64,000 bases of DNA from Shinella zoogloeoides (GTDB lineage: Bacteria; Pseudomonadota; Alphaproteobacteria; Rhizobiales; Rhizobiaceae), in NCBI RefSeq assembly GCF_022682305.1, contig NZ_CP093528.1, positions 2,741,501 to 2,805,500 on the forward strand, in the 5' to 3' direction. Made by a program: the position numbers and the translations under genes. Positions 8,953 through 17,367 of the stretch are shown piece after piece. Numbering within the stretch: position 1 is the first letter of the stretch; the number at the start of each line of letters is the position of its first letter. The notes under the pieces were generated by a model, which did no database searches, was not told the origin of the DNA, and saw nothing but the letters and a program-made list of their open reading frames with translations.

Positions 8953-11274
8953 TCAGAATTCTTCCCAGTCCTGCGCGGCCGTGGCCGCCGCGGCCGGCTG
9001 TCCGCCGCCGAAGGCCCGGGCGAGCCTGCCGCCGAGCGCCCTCGCGCCGGACGCGGCTGGCTGGTGCTCCCCTGCGGAAGCCGCGACCGGGCGGGCCGCC
9101 GCCGCGCCCGTGCCCAGCCGGAACTGCGCGATGAGCGTGTTCAGCGCCGAAGCCTCGGTGGCAAGCGAATGGCTCGCCGCCGTCTGCTCCTCCACCATGG
9201 CCGCGTTCTGCTGCGTACCCTGGTCGATGGAATTCACCGCCGCGCTGATCTCGTTGAGACCCGTCGACTGCTCGCGGGCGGACCGCACGATGGCCGCGAC
9301 GTTCTGGTCGATCTCCTGCACCTGATCGACGATCTCCGTCAGCGCCGAGCCGGTCTCACCGACGAGCGCGACGCCGAGATGCACCTGCTCGCCCGACTTG
9401 GTGATGAGCGCCTTGATCTCCTTGGCCGCCTGCGCCGAGCGCTGGGCGAGTTCGCGCACTTCCTGCGCCACGACCGCGAAGCCCTTGCCGGCCTCCCCAG
9501 CGCGCGCCGCTTCCACGCCCGCATTGAGGGCAAGCAGGTTGGTCTGGAAGGCGATCTCGTCGATAACGCCGATGATGTTGGAAATCTCGCGCGAGGAATT
9601 TTCGATGCCGCTCATCGCATCGACCGCCCGGCGCACGACCGCGCCGGACTTCTCCGCACCGATGCGGGTGCGCTCGACGAGCTGGCCGGCATCCTCCGCC
9701 CGCTTCGTGGCGTCCTTGAGCGAAGTCGTGATCTCTTCCAGCGCTGCCGCGGTCTCCTCGACGGAAGCCGCCTGCTGTTCGGTGCGCTTGGCGAGATCGT
9801 CGGAAGCCGAACGGATTTCGGCCGACCCCGCCTGAATGGCATTGGCATTGCTGCCGACGGAGCGCAGCGCCGATTGCAGCTTCTCGACCGAAGCGTTGAA
9901 ATCGTGGCGGACCTCGTCGAGCGAGCCGGCGAAGGCCTCGTGGATACGGTGCGTCATGTCGCCATCGGCAAGCTTCTGCAGGCCCTCGGCCAGAGCCACC
10001 ACGGCGGCCCGGGTCTGCCGCTCGCGCTCGGCGGCTTCCTCGGCGCGCTGGCGGCGCTCTTCCTCGGAAAGCGCGCGGTTCTGCTCCGCCTCGCCTTCCA
10101 ACCGCACCTTGGCAAGTGTCGCATCGCGCAGAACGGCGAGCGAGCGGGCCATCTCGCCGATCTCGTCCTGGCGTTCCGATTCCGAAAGGTCGACATCGGT
10201 GCGGCCGCGCGCGATCTCGCTTGTTGCGACGATGACCTTGTCGAGCCGCTTGCGGAAGCGCGCCGCCAGCAGCCAGCCGATGGAGATCATCAGGCCGGCC
10301 GCAACCGCGATAACGATGATGGAGGTAACGGCCAGCGTCGACAGGCTGGCGAAGAGAACGGATTTCGGCACCGAGGCCACAGTATACCAGGTCGTGCCCG
10401 GCACCAGCGGTACCGGCACGGCAACCGCGATGGAAGCGACGCCGTTGGCATCGGTGATCTCCATCGCCTTCTCCGGGGTGTCGATCATCGCCTGCCAGGC
10501 GGCGACGTCGAGGCCGGAATCGGCGAGCGCCTTGCCGAGCGCGGCCTGATCGGGGTGGCTGATGATGCTGCCGCCCTGGCTGAGAAGGGCGACATACCCT
10601 TCCCCGAGCGGCTTCAACTGCGCCATGTCGGCGGCGAGCGCGTCGAGGGCGATGTCCACACCGGTCTCGCCCTGGAACGTGCCGTCGAACAGGAGTGGCA
10701 CCATGAAGGAGGTCATCAGCACGTTCTTGCCGCCGATGACATAGCTGTAGGGCTCGGTCAGGAAGTCCTTTCCGGTCGCCTTCGGCACCTGGTAATAGTC
10801 GCCGGCGCCGGGCTTGTCGTAGTCGACCAGCGCCTCCATGCCCACCTTGCCCTCGCTGCGCACGAAATAGGGAATGTAGCGGCCGGTGGCGTCGTGGCCT
10901 GGCTGGTTCCTGTAGTCTTCATCCTTGCCGTCAAAGGCGTTCGGCTCCCAGCCGGTGCTGACGCCGAGCGCGAACGGATTGTCGGCCATGAGGCGATCGA
11001 AGACGCCGTTCATCGTCTCGCGGCTCGGCGCACCGGATGCCTTCATCGCATAGAGCGCCGAGCGCATGTTCCAGCTCAGCGCCTTGACCTGCGCGAAATA
11101 GGTCTCAACCTTGCCGGCGCTCGCCTCGGCCGCATTGACCATTTCAGAGATCGACCGTTCCTCCACGGCCCGGTAGGACAGCCAGAGCAGAACGCCCGCC
11201 GTCGCGACGGTGGTGGCAACACCGGCCGCCACGATGGCGAACATATTCCGGGCAGTCGCAGTCTTTGGCAGCAT
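8953..11274 (-). CDS. Methyl-accepting chemotaxis protein
   Basis: This is a transmembrane chemoreceptor of 773 residues that signals through CheW/CheA. It has an N-terminal helix (about 10-30), a periplasmic dCache-type sensor (about 31-300), a second helix (about 302-325), a HAMP region, a long helical bundle and the conserved signalling tip VIDEIAFQTNLLALNAG at 570-586. After an Ala/Gly-rich linker the protein ends in DWEEF, which resembles the C-terminal pentapeptide that tethers CheR/CheB. The start at 11274 follows GAGGAG; a start 15 codons upstream has no such site. It is monocistronic with its own terminator. The ligand is unknown. Confidence 0.92.
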   Translation of the reverse strand: MLPKTATARNMFAIVAAGVATTVATAGVLLWLSYRAVEERSISEMVNAAEASAGKVETYFAQVKALSWNMRSALYAMKASGAPSRETMNGVFDRLMADNPFALGVSTGWEPNAFDGKDEDYRNQPGHDATGRYIPYFVRSEGKVGMEALVDYDKPGAGDYYQVPKATGKDFLTEPYSYVIGGKNVLMTSFMVPLLFDGTFQGETGVDIALDALAADMAQLKPLGEGYVALLSQGGSIISHPDQAALGKALADSGLDVAAWQAMIDTPEKAMEITDANGVASIAVAVPVPLVPGTTWYTVASVPKSVLFASLSTLAVTSIIVIAVAAGLMISIGWLLAARFRKRLDKVIVATSEIARGRTDVDLSESERQDEIGEMARSLAVLRDATLAKVRLEGEAEQNRALSEEERRQRAEEAAERERQTRAAVVALAEGLQKLADGDMTHRIHEAFAGSLDEVRHDFNASVEKLQSALRSVGSNANAIQAGSAEIRSASDDLAKRTEQQAASVEETAAALEEITTSLKDATKRAEDAGQLVERTRIGAEKSGAVVRRAVDAMSGIENSSREISNIIGVIDEIAFQTNLLALNAGVEAARAGEAGKGFAVVAQEVRELAQRSAQAAKEIKALITKSGEQVHLGVALVGETGSALTEIVDQVQEIDQNVAAIVRSAREQSTGLNEISAAVNSIDQGTQQNAAMVEEQTAASHSLATEASALNTLIAQFRLGTGAAAARPVAASAGEHQPAASGARALGGRLARAFGGGQPAAAATAAQDWEEF

Positions 11275-11457
11275 GAAACGTCTCCTCGCATCCGGGGGCG
11301 AGAAAGCCCGCACCGGCATTCATCGGAAATGGCGGAACATGCCGACGGTGCGGCGAAACAGAGACGAAGTCATTTCGCGGGATGAAGCCTACGGGATACC
11401 TGGTTTACGAAACAATAAAATCCGCGCGGGTGCCCGATACGGCGAAATCGCCGGTCA

Positions 11458-11478
11458 TCGTTCAGGAAAAATGAACGA
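11458..11478. promoter_or_regulatory. Inverted repeat upstream of the dioxygenase gene (candidate operator)
   Basis: TCGTTCA and TGAACGA form perfect 7-bp arms around a 7-base A-rich centre, 119 bp before the dioxygenase start. The size and symmetry fit a dimeric repressor site such as a MarR-type quinone sensor. The 323-bp gap 11275-11597 holds no gene; it must also contain the chemoreceptor promoter. Confidence 0.4.
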
Positions 11479-11597
11479 TCCGTTCGCCCCCGACAGTCTT
11501 CCGGGAACGCCACCGAAGGGCGATATTCGCCTCAAAGCAAGGCCCCGGCACGGGGCACGCACAGAACGCCCCGGACGGTTCCGGAGAGGAGCTCACC

Positions 11598-12551
11598 ATG
11601 ACCCTGCAGCTTACGGGCATCCATCATCTGACTGCGATCACCGCCAATGCGGCGGAGAACCTGCGCTTCTACACGCAGACCCTCGGCCTGCGCCTCGTCA
11701 AGAAGACCGTCAACCAGGACGATACGAGCGCCTACCATCTCTTCTACGCCGATGGCCTCGCCTCCCCCGGCTCGGACCTCACCTTCTTCGACTGGCCGGT
11801 GGGCTATGAGCGGCGCGGAACGCACAGCGTCTCCCGCACGGGGCTGCGTGTCGCCAGCCTTTCGACGCTCGAATGGTGGAGGGCGCGCTTTGCCGATCTC
11901 AAGGTCAAGGCCGGGGATATCCGCGATGTCGGCGGCCGCGCCACGCTCGATTTCGAAGACGGCGAGGGCCAGCGCTTCCGCCTGACGGTGGACGATGCCG
12001 GCCCGCCCTCCAATCCCTGGGCGAAAAGCCCGGTGCCGGCCGGACACCAGATCAAGGGCCTCGGCCCGATCACGCTCAGCGTGCCGGATATCCGCAACAC
12101 GGCGCTGGTGCTCACGGAAGTGATGAACATGAAGGAGACCACCACCTATCCCAACCCGGAAGGCGCGGGCGAGGTCCATGTCTTCTCGATGGGCGACGGC
12201 GGCCCGGCGGCCGAGCTGCACGTCGCGGTCGAGCCGGACCTGCCGGCCGCCCATCAGGGCGCGGGCGCCGTGCACCACGTCGCCTTCCGCGCGCCGGATG
12301 TGGAGGCGCTGCATGCCTGGACGGAGCGCCTGCGCGGCTTCCGTCTGCCCTCCAGCGGCGAAGTCGAGCGCTTCTACTTCCGCTCGCTCTACTTCCGCGA
12401 GCCGAACGGCATCCTCTTCGAGATCGCGACGGACGGACCCGGCTTCGCCGTGGACGAACCGCTCGAAACCCTCGGCGAGAGCCTGTCGCTGCCGCCCTTC
12501 CTGGAACCGCGCCGCGCGCAGATCGAGGCAAGGCTGAAGCCCCTCGCCTGA
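11598..12551 (+). CDS. Ring-cleaving dioxygenase-like VOC protein (MhqO/MhqA type)
   Basis: This is a vicinal-oxygen-chelate metalloenzyme of 317 residues made of two glyoxalase-like halves. Candidate metal ligands are in [10 protein letters not shown] (H9/H10), AVHHVAFRA (H226/H227) and [10 protein letters not shown] (E275). The family includes Bacillus MhqO/MhqA, induced by hydroquinones and catechols. A good ribosome site (GGAGAGGAG) precedes the ATG. An FMN reductase gene follows downstream, and a fused paralogue faces this pair on the other strand, so the context points to quinone or catechol detoxification. The actual substrate is inferred, not shown; a glyoxalase or another extradiol activity is the alternative. 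Confidence 0.85.
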   Translation: MTLQLTGIHHLTAITANAAENLRFYTQTLGLRLVKKTVNQDDTSAYHLFYADGLASPGSDLTFFDWPVGYERRGTHSVSRTGLRVASLSTLEWWRARFADLKVKAGDIRDVGGRATLDFEDGEGQRFRLTVDDAGPPSNPWAKSPVPAGHQIKGLGPITLSVPDIRNTALVLTEVMNMKETTTYPNPEGAGEVHVFSMGDGGPAAELHVAVEPDLPAAHQGAGAVHHVAFRAPDVEALHAWTERLRGFRLPSSGEVERFYFRSLYFREPNGILFEIATDGPGFAVDEPLETLGESLSLPPFLEPRRAQIEARLKPLA

Positions 12552-12562
12552 CCCCAACCGAG

Positions 12563-12597
12563 CCCCGGCGCGACGACACCGTCCGCCGGGGTTTTTT
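12563..12597 (+). terminator. Intrinsic terminator after the dioxygenase gene
   Basis: CCCCGGCG (12563-12570) pairs with CGCCGGGG (12584-12591), followed directly by TTTTTT. This is a textbook terminator, lying 12 bp after the dioxygenase stop. It also sits just before the reductase ribosome site, so the reductase either has its own promoter or depends on partial read-through. Confidence 0.85.
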
Positions 12598-12620
12598 CCA
12601 TGCCCATGAGGAGATGCGAC

Positions 12621-13178
12621 ATGACGAGACTGGTGGCAATTTCGGGAAGCCTGCGCAAAGGCTCCTTCAACACGGCGCTGCTGCGCGCTGCCCTGACCAT
12701 GGCGCCCGAAGGCACCGTGATCGTGGAAGGCTCGATCCGAGGCATTCCACTCTATGACGGCGACGTGGAAGCTGCGGATGGCATTCCGGCGGCGGTGACG
12801 ACGCTGAAGGACCTCGTCGCGGCGGCGGACGGCGTCATCCTCTTCACGCCGGAATACAACAACGGCATTCCCGGCGTCTTCAAGAACGCCATCGACTGGA
12901 TGAGCCGCCCGTCCACCGACATCGCCCGCGTCTTCAGTGGCAAGCCATTCGCCATAACAGGCGCCTCGCCCGGCAATTTCGGCACGCTGCTTTCGCAGGA
13001 AGCCTGGCTTCCCGTCATGCGCACGCTCGGCACCGTGCCGTGGTTCGGCGCCAAGCTGATGGTCTCACGCGCCGGCACGGTCATTCAGGACGGCCGGATC
13101 GCCGACGAGGCGACCGAGAAGAAGCTTCGCGATTTCATCACCGGCTTTGCCGCCTTCGCCGCCGAACACAGGCGGTGA
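12621..13178 (+). CDS. NAD(P)H-dependent FMN reductase / quinone reductase family
   Basis: This is a flavodoxin-fold oxidoreductase of 185 residues that binds FMN and reduces quinones, azo compounds or flavin with NAD(P)H. The phosphate-binding GSLRKGSFN (residues 9-17) and the family signature PEYNNGIPGVFKNAIDW (77-93) are intact. The ATG at 12621 is chosen because GAGGAG lies seven bases upstream; an upstream in-frame ATG lacks a site. It sits between two dioxygenase genes of the MhqO type. In Bacillus, such reductases and dioxygenases are co-induced by quinones, which supports a shared detoxification role here by analogy. Confidence 0.87.
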   Translation: MTRLVAISGSLRKGSFNTALLRAALTMAPEGTVIVEGSIRGIPLYDGDVEAADGIPAAVTTLKDLVAAADGVILFTPEYNNGIPGVFKNAIDWMSRPSTDIARVFSGKPFAITGASPGNFGTLLSQEAWLPVMRTLGTVPWFGAKLMVSRAGTVIQDGRIADEATEKKLRDFITGFAAFAAEHRR

Positions 13179-13190
13179 CCCGGACAAAAA

Positions 13191-13216
13191 GGGCGCGTCC
13201 TGCGACGCGCCCTTTT
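13191..13216 (+). terminator. Intrinsic terminator after the FMN reductase gene
   Basis: GGGCGCGTC (13191-13199) and GACGCGCCC (13204-13212) form a perfect 9-bp stem with a 4-base loop, followed by TTTTCCTT, 12 bp after the stop codon. Confidence 0.85.
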
Positions 13217-13286
13217 CCTTGTCCCGCCTTGAGCATTTCCGGCCGCAAAACCGCGACGCGCTTTTGCTGAAAACACTTGAGCAGGA

Positions 13287-14843
13287 TCAGCCGATCACCC
13301 GTTCCTTGTAGGCCTTCGCCAGTTCCAGATCGGCCGTGCCGATATCGTGGCCCGCCGACAGCAGCTCGCTCGCCACCGTCGCACCGGCCGCCTTCAGCGC
13401 GGCCTCAAGCTCCCCGGCATAACGGCCATAGGGATCGGACCGCCCGGTCACCATCAGCACGTTCGCGCCGGCAAGATCGGCCTGCGGCACCGTCTCCAGC
13501 ACGTTCATGCCGCGCAGCAGCACGGCGTTGCGGATCAGGCCCGGATGCAGCAGCATGATCGCGCCGATCATGTTCGCCCCGTTGGAATAACCGACGAACA
13601 GTGTCTTGTCCGGGGCCAGCCCGTAGGCCGCATTCGCCCCTTCCATGAAGGCCGCGAAGGCCTCCGCCTCCTGAACGATATCCCTCTGGTCGAAGGTCAC
13701 GGCCGTCAGGCGGCGGAAGAAGCGCGGATAGCCTTCGTCCGTACTGCGCCCGCGCGGGCTGAGCAGCACCGCCTCCGGCGCGAGCCGCGCGCCGAAGGGC
13801 AGCAGGCTGGTCTCGTTGCCGCCGGTGCCGTGCAGCAGCACGACGGCGGTGCCGTCGGGATTTTCCGGGCGATGAACCCGGTGGATGAAAGGCAGGTCTC
13901 GTTCGGTCATTCTTTCCTCTCCCGGCAGGGAAAATTGCGGAAGCCTGGCCCGGACATCCTCCGGGTCGGCGCGAAAATGCCTCGGCACGAACAGCCGCGT
14001 GCCAAGCGTCTCCAGCGGTTCGTCGACCGTCATGCCCGGGCCGTCTGTCGCATATTCGACGAGCGAGCCGCCCGGTTCGCGGACATAGAGCGAGTAGAAA
14101 TAGGTGCGGTCGTGCATGTTCGTGTCGCCCGCCGCCTCGGCCTCCAGCCGGCCGGCGAGCGCTTCCACGGCCGCCCGGTCCGGCGCGCGCAGCGCGACAT
14201 GGTCGATCGTGCCGGTACCGGGCGCGGACGTCCAGAACCCGCCGGCATTGCGGATATCGAGCACATCGCCCGCCTCACCGGCAAGCCGGGTAACGCCATC
14301 CGCCTCGGCCACCGGCCGGAAGCCGAAATGGCCGGCGATGAAGCCCGCCGTCTCCGCCGGCGTTTCGGACAGGATCGTCGCGCCGCGGATGCGCTGGATC
14401 GCATCCCCTGCCGCGATATCCTTCGTGACATGCGGCGCGGGGCCTTCCACGCCCGTCTGCCCAACAAGCTTGACGATGATGCCGTCGGGGTCCTTCAACC
14501 GCAGCACGGGTTCGCCGAATTCCTGCGCGGGGCCGGTCATGGCGATATTCCGCGTCAGCGCGCGCGTCAGCCAGAAACCGATCGCCTCGGGCCGGATGGC
14601 AAGGGCGATCTCCGAAGGCTGGCCGAGACCGACCCGGCCGGGGGAGCCATCCTCCCAGGCGAGGAAGGTGATCAGCGAGCCGGGGCTTGCCGCCGCGTCG
14701 CCATAGAAGAGATGAAGCTGGTCCGCGTCCTCGTAGCCGGCCGTGCGCTTGACGAGCCGCAGACCGAGGAAGCCCGCGTAGAAATCCACATTCGCCTGGA
14801 TCTTGCGGGTGATGGCCGTGATGTGATGGATGCCGCTGGTCAT
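13287..14843 (-). CDS. Fused VOC dioxygenase and alpha/beta-hydrolase (MhqO-MhqD type fusion)
   Basis: This is one open frame of 518 residues with two enzymes. Residues 1-311 are a two-half VOC dioxygenase related to the gene at 11598 (SGIHHITAIT at the N-terminus, TIDHVALRAP centrally, VEYATDGPGM near its end). Residues 312-518 are a carboxylesterase/phospholipase-like hydrolase with HGTGGNE, nucleophile motif GYSNG (Ser 420), an Asp in GRSDPYG (470) and His in SAGHDIG (499). The start at 14843 follows GGAGGT by five bases. The hydrolase part begins MTERD and is preceded by AGAGGAAAG, so it could also be translated alone as a 207-residue protein. This joins two functions that are separate in the Bacillus Mhq quinone response. 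Confidence 0.85.
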   Translation of the reverse strand: MTSGIHHITAITRKIQANVDFYAGFLGLRLVKRTAGYEDADQLHLFYGDAAASPGSLITFLAWEDGSPGRVGLGQPSEIALAIRPEAIGFWLTRALTRNIAMTGPAQEFGEPVLRLKDPDGIIVKLVGQTGVEGPAPHVTKDIAAGDAIQRIRGATILSETPAETAGFIAGHFGFRPVAEADGVTRLAGEAGDVLDIRNAGGFWTSAPGTGTIDHVALRAPDRAAVEALAGRLEAEAAGDTNMHDRTYFYSLYVREPGGSLVEYATDGPGMTVDEPLETLGTRLFVPRHFRADPEDVRARLPQFSLPGEERMTERDLPFIHRVHRPENPDGTAVVLLHGTGGNETSLLPFGARLAPEAVLLSPRGRSTDEGYPRFFRRLTAVTFDQRDIVQEAEAFAAFMEGANAAYGLAPDKTLFVGYSNGANMIGAIMLLHPGLIRNAVLLRGMNVLETVPQADLAGANVLMVTGRSDPYGRYAGELEAALKAAGATVASELLSAGHDIGTADLELAKAYKERVIG

Positions 14844-14915
14844 GGGGCACCTCCTTTCGAAAGCACCCAATCAGGATTTGGCCGGACCCGCCAGCCGGCG
14901 CTGGGTGAATGCATT

Positions 14916-15000
14916 GTTCACAAAACGAGACCGCCCGCGTGCATGACGGGACGGCCGGGTTCACAAAACGAAACCGGCCCCGCGCAAGGCAGGGCCGGCC
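14916..15000 (-). terminator. Tandem terminator-like hairpins with a repeated 18-bp tail
   Basis: On the minus strand the GC-rich stem CCGGCCC...GGGGCCGG (about 14974-15000) is followed by TTTCGTTTTG. A second, weaker GC stem ends at about 14931 and is followed by almost the same tail. The shared 18 bp, GTTCACAAAACGAAACCG on the plus strand, occur at 14916-14933 and 14959-14976 with one mismatch. The pair lies after the small gene at 15038 and ahead of the fused gene. Tandem termination is the simplest reading. Confidence 0.5.
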
Positions 15001-15037
15001 GGGCCGGCACAGATGCGCCGGCGCATGGGAATTGGGT

Positions 15038-15256
15038 TCAGGCGGCCGCGATACTGGCCGGGGGCATCGCCCGCCGTGCGGCGGACGGATCGTTGAGGAG
15101 ACGACGGATCGCCGCACGCACCTCGTCGGCCGAGGAAAAGCGCTGGGAATCCAGATCCCATACGGAATATTTGACGGCCACGAACTTCAGCCGATCCTCA
15201 TCCGGAACGACGACGCCAACGGCCTCACCACCGATTTCGATAACCTGCTTTTGCAT
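15038..15256 (-). CDS. Small conserved-looking protein of unknown function
   Basis: The product has 72 residues starting MQKQVIEIGGEAVGVVVPD. The ATG at 15256 follows AGGAG by five bases; an upstream start in the same frame lacks one. The sequence is acidic and well structured (EDRLKFVAVKYSVWDLDSQRF), ending in a basic helix with RAAIRRLL. It has no Cys cluster, membrane segment or known motif that I recognise. It is monocistronic and followed by terminator-like hairpins. I believe it is a real gene because of codon use and the ribosome site. Confidence 0.7.
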   Translation of the reverse strand: MQKQVIEIGGEAVGVVVPDEDRLKFVAVKYSVWDLDSQRFSSADEVRAAIRRLLNDPSAARRAMPPASIAAA

Positions 15257-15772
15257 AACAACTCCTGCCGCACCCGAAGGCACAGCCAATTCAAACTTGC
15301 GCTTAATCGATAGGGGAACTCAGATCACATTCGGCACGGAGCCGTATGCACTTTCCCTGTAACCGTTTCACGACAGGAGTACGCCACACGCACGGAGGCG
15401 ATGCAGTTGATATCGTACATGACACACTCCCTCTGGTTGGCGCTGACGCTAAAAAGGAACGCGTCAGGATTGGGCCGAAGAATACGCATGCGGCCCTCTC
15501 ATGCGATGCTCAAACACATAGTCGACTCCCCTCTCTTTGTCAATGGAATCCCCGGAATATTGGAATAAATTACCGCAGGATTTGTGTGACAATTGCGAAT
15601 CGCAAAATTGTTTTCGCGCATGCAGCATTTTTCAGGAAAATATGTCGCGAAGACGAACATTCCGGGGAAAGATGGTGACGCAACCCGGCGGCGCAGCGCG
15701 AGGCCACCGACTTGCGCCATGCGCGCAGAAAAGCGACGTCCCGCGGCGCATTCCCGTTGCACCGCGGTCACA
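15257..15772. other. Long intergenic region, no certain gene
   Basis: Base composition is mixed with several AT-rich patches. The perfect palindrome TTGCGAATCGCAA lies at 15593-15605. A 31-codon minus-strand frame at 15325-15420 has a fair ribosome site (GGGAG six bases before ATG) but nothing else to support it. No protein motif was recognised. Promoters for the small gene to the left and the outer-membrane gene to the right must lie here. Confidence 0.5.
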
Positions 15773-15790
15773 CCCCGTTCGCGAACGGGG
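15773..15790. promoter_or_regulatory. Perfect 18-bp palindrome upstream of the outer-membrane factor gene
   Basis: CCCCGTTCGCGAACGGGG is perfectly symmetric, followed by seven A residues, 123 bp before the NodT-type gene. A terminator is unlikely because neither strand has a T-tract after the stem. A dimeric repressor site is more likely. Confidence 0.45.
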
Positions 15791-15913
15791 AAAAAAACGC
15801 TATGGGACCATTCTTTTTCCTAGCGGAGGCTCGCCCTCGGCCGCAAACATAAATAAAGAGTGAATCAGAGACATTTTGCGTTAAGCACGCCAAACGGCCG
15901 ACAGGATAGACCC

Positions 15914-17311
15914 ATGAATTTCACCAGGACGCTTCTTCCGCTGAGCATGCTTCTCCTGTCAGGCTGCGTCGTCGGCCCCGACTATCAGAAGCCGGAAACC
16001 GCCCTTCCCGCGAAATTCACCGAAAGCAAGGCCACGAGCGCCGACAATGTGGCGCTCAATCCGTGGTGGGAAGCCTTCCGCGACAAGCGCCTCAACGCGC
16101 TCGTCCATGAGGGTCTCGGCGAGAACCTCTCGGTCATGACCGCTCTGGAGCGCATCGAGGCGGCCGAGGCGAACGTCACCATCGCGGGCGCCGGCAGCCT
16201 GCCGAGCCTCGGCGTCGGCGCGAACGCAACCGCGCAGGGCGGCCACAACGCACAGGACAGGCGCACGATCACCGGCGGCGCGGACGCCTCCTGGCTGCTC
16301 GACTTCTTCGGCCAGTATCGCCGCGCGAAGGAAGCGGCCACCGCCTCGCTTGATGCCGCCTATGACGACGTCAACGTCGCGCGCCTCGCCTATCTGTCCG
16401 ATCTCGTCTCGAGCTACGTGAACGCCCGCTACTTCCAGGAAGCGCTGGCGCTGAGCCGCAAGAACCTCGAATCGCGCCGCGAAACCCTGAAGCTGACGAA
16501 CGAGATCCGCGAGGCCGGCGCCGCCTCCAATCTCGACGTGCTGCAGACCGAGGGTCTGGTCAACCAGACGCTGGCGGAACTGCCGGGCCTGGAAGCCGGC
16601 TTCCTGCAGGCCGCCAACCATATCGCCACCCTGCTCGGCGTGCCGGCCGGCACCGTCACGGCCAGCCTGACGAAGGGCTCCGCCCAGCCCATGCCGCGCT
16701 ACACGACGCGCACCGGCGTGCCGGCCGATCTCATCCGCAACCGTCCCGATATCCGCGCGGCCGAACGCCGCCTGCAGGCGGCGACGGCGCAGATCGGCGT
16801 CAACGAGGCGAACCTCTATCCGAGCATCCAGCTCGGCGGCTCGATCAACGCCTCGCGCGTCTTCACCAATCCGGGCGTCACCAACATGACGAGCTGGTCC
16901 TTCGGCCCGTCGCTGGCCCTGCCCATCTTCAACGGCGGCGAACTGAGGGCACGCGTCAAGGTCGCCCGCTCGCAGGCTGAGCAGCAGTACCTGACCTGGA
17001 AGTCGACGGTCCTGAACGCAGTCGAGGAAGTCGAGAACGCCCAGAGCGCGCTCATCCGCGACGGTCAGACGGTCGCGGCGCTGCGCAAGGTCGTGCAGAC
17101 CAACGAGAAGACGCTGGAACTTGCCCGCGAAAGCTATCGCGGCGGTGCAAGCACCATCCTCGACGTGCTCGATGCCGAGCGCAACGTCGCTTCGGCCCGC
17201 CTGTCGCTCGCCGCGGCGATCCGCCAGCTCGCCCGCGACTACGTGGCGCTCAACGTCGCTATCGGCGGCGGCGCGGAGATCGGCGCTGCGGAGACGGTTG
17301 CCAGCAAGTAA
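15914..17311 (+). CDS. NodT/OprM-family outer-membrane efflux lipoprotein
   Basis: This is an outer-membrane channel of the TolC superfamily, 465 residues. The signal peptide ends in a lipobox LSGC (Cys 18), followed by VVGPDYQKPE, the typical start of the NodT/OprM branch. Two outer-membrane-efflux domains are visible; the second contains RPDIRAAERRLQAATAQIG and later an ILDVLDAERNVASARLSLA segment. The ATG at 15914 follows AGGA and is better than an in-frame GTG 54 bp upstream. It has its own terminator and no adjacent pump. It could serve the RND operon about 7 kb away, which lacks a channel gene; that pairing is inference. Confidence 0.9.
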   Translation: MNFTRTLLPLSMLLLSGCVVGPDYQKPETALPAKFTESKATSADNVALNPWWEAFRDKRLNALVHEGLGENLSVMTALERIEAAEANVTIAGAGSLPSLGVGANATAQGGHNAQDRRTITGGADASWLLDFFGQYRRAKEAATASLDAAYDDVNVARLAYLSDLVSSYVNARYFQEALALSRKNLESRRETLKLTNEIREAGAASNLDVLQTEGLVNQTLAELPGLEAGFLQAANHIATLLGVPAGTVTASLTKGSAQPMPRYTTRTGVPADLIRNRPDIRAAERRLQAATAQIGVNEANLYPSIQLGGSINASRVFTNPGVTNMTSWSFGPSLALPIFNGGELRARVKVARSQAEQQYLTWKSTVLNAVEEVENAQSALIRDGQTVAALRKVVQTNEKTLELARESYRGGASTILDVLDAERNVASARLSLAAAIRQLARDYVALNVAIGGGAEIGAAETVASK

Positions 17312-17336
17312 GCCGGCAGGACACCAATCGAAACAA

Positions 17337-17367
17337 CGGCGGCCCGGCTATGCGGGGCCGCCGTTTT
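17337..17367 (+). terminator. Intrinsic terminator after the outer-membrane factor gene
   Basis: CGGCGGCCC (17337-17345) pairs with GGGCCGCCG (17355-17363) around a 9-base loop, followed by TTTT. It overlaps the 3' end of the convergent GntR gene. Confidence 0.8.

Noticed and set aside
8836..11385. 849-codon open frame antisense to the chemoreceptor
   Set aside because: Composition is Arg/His/Gly-rich and the opposite strand has an intact MCP with start and terminator signals.
15325..15420. 31-codon minus-strand frame with GGGAG six bases before the ATG
   Set aside because: The signal is a single short ribosome-like site; composition and lack of neighbours do not support a gene.
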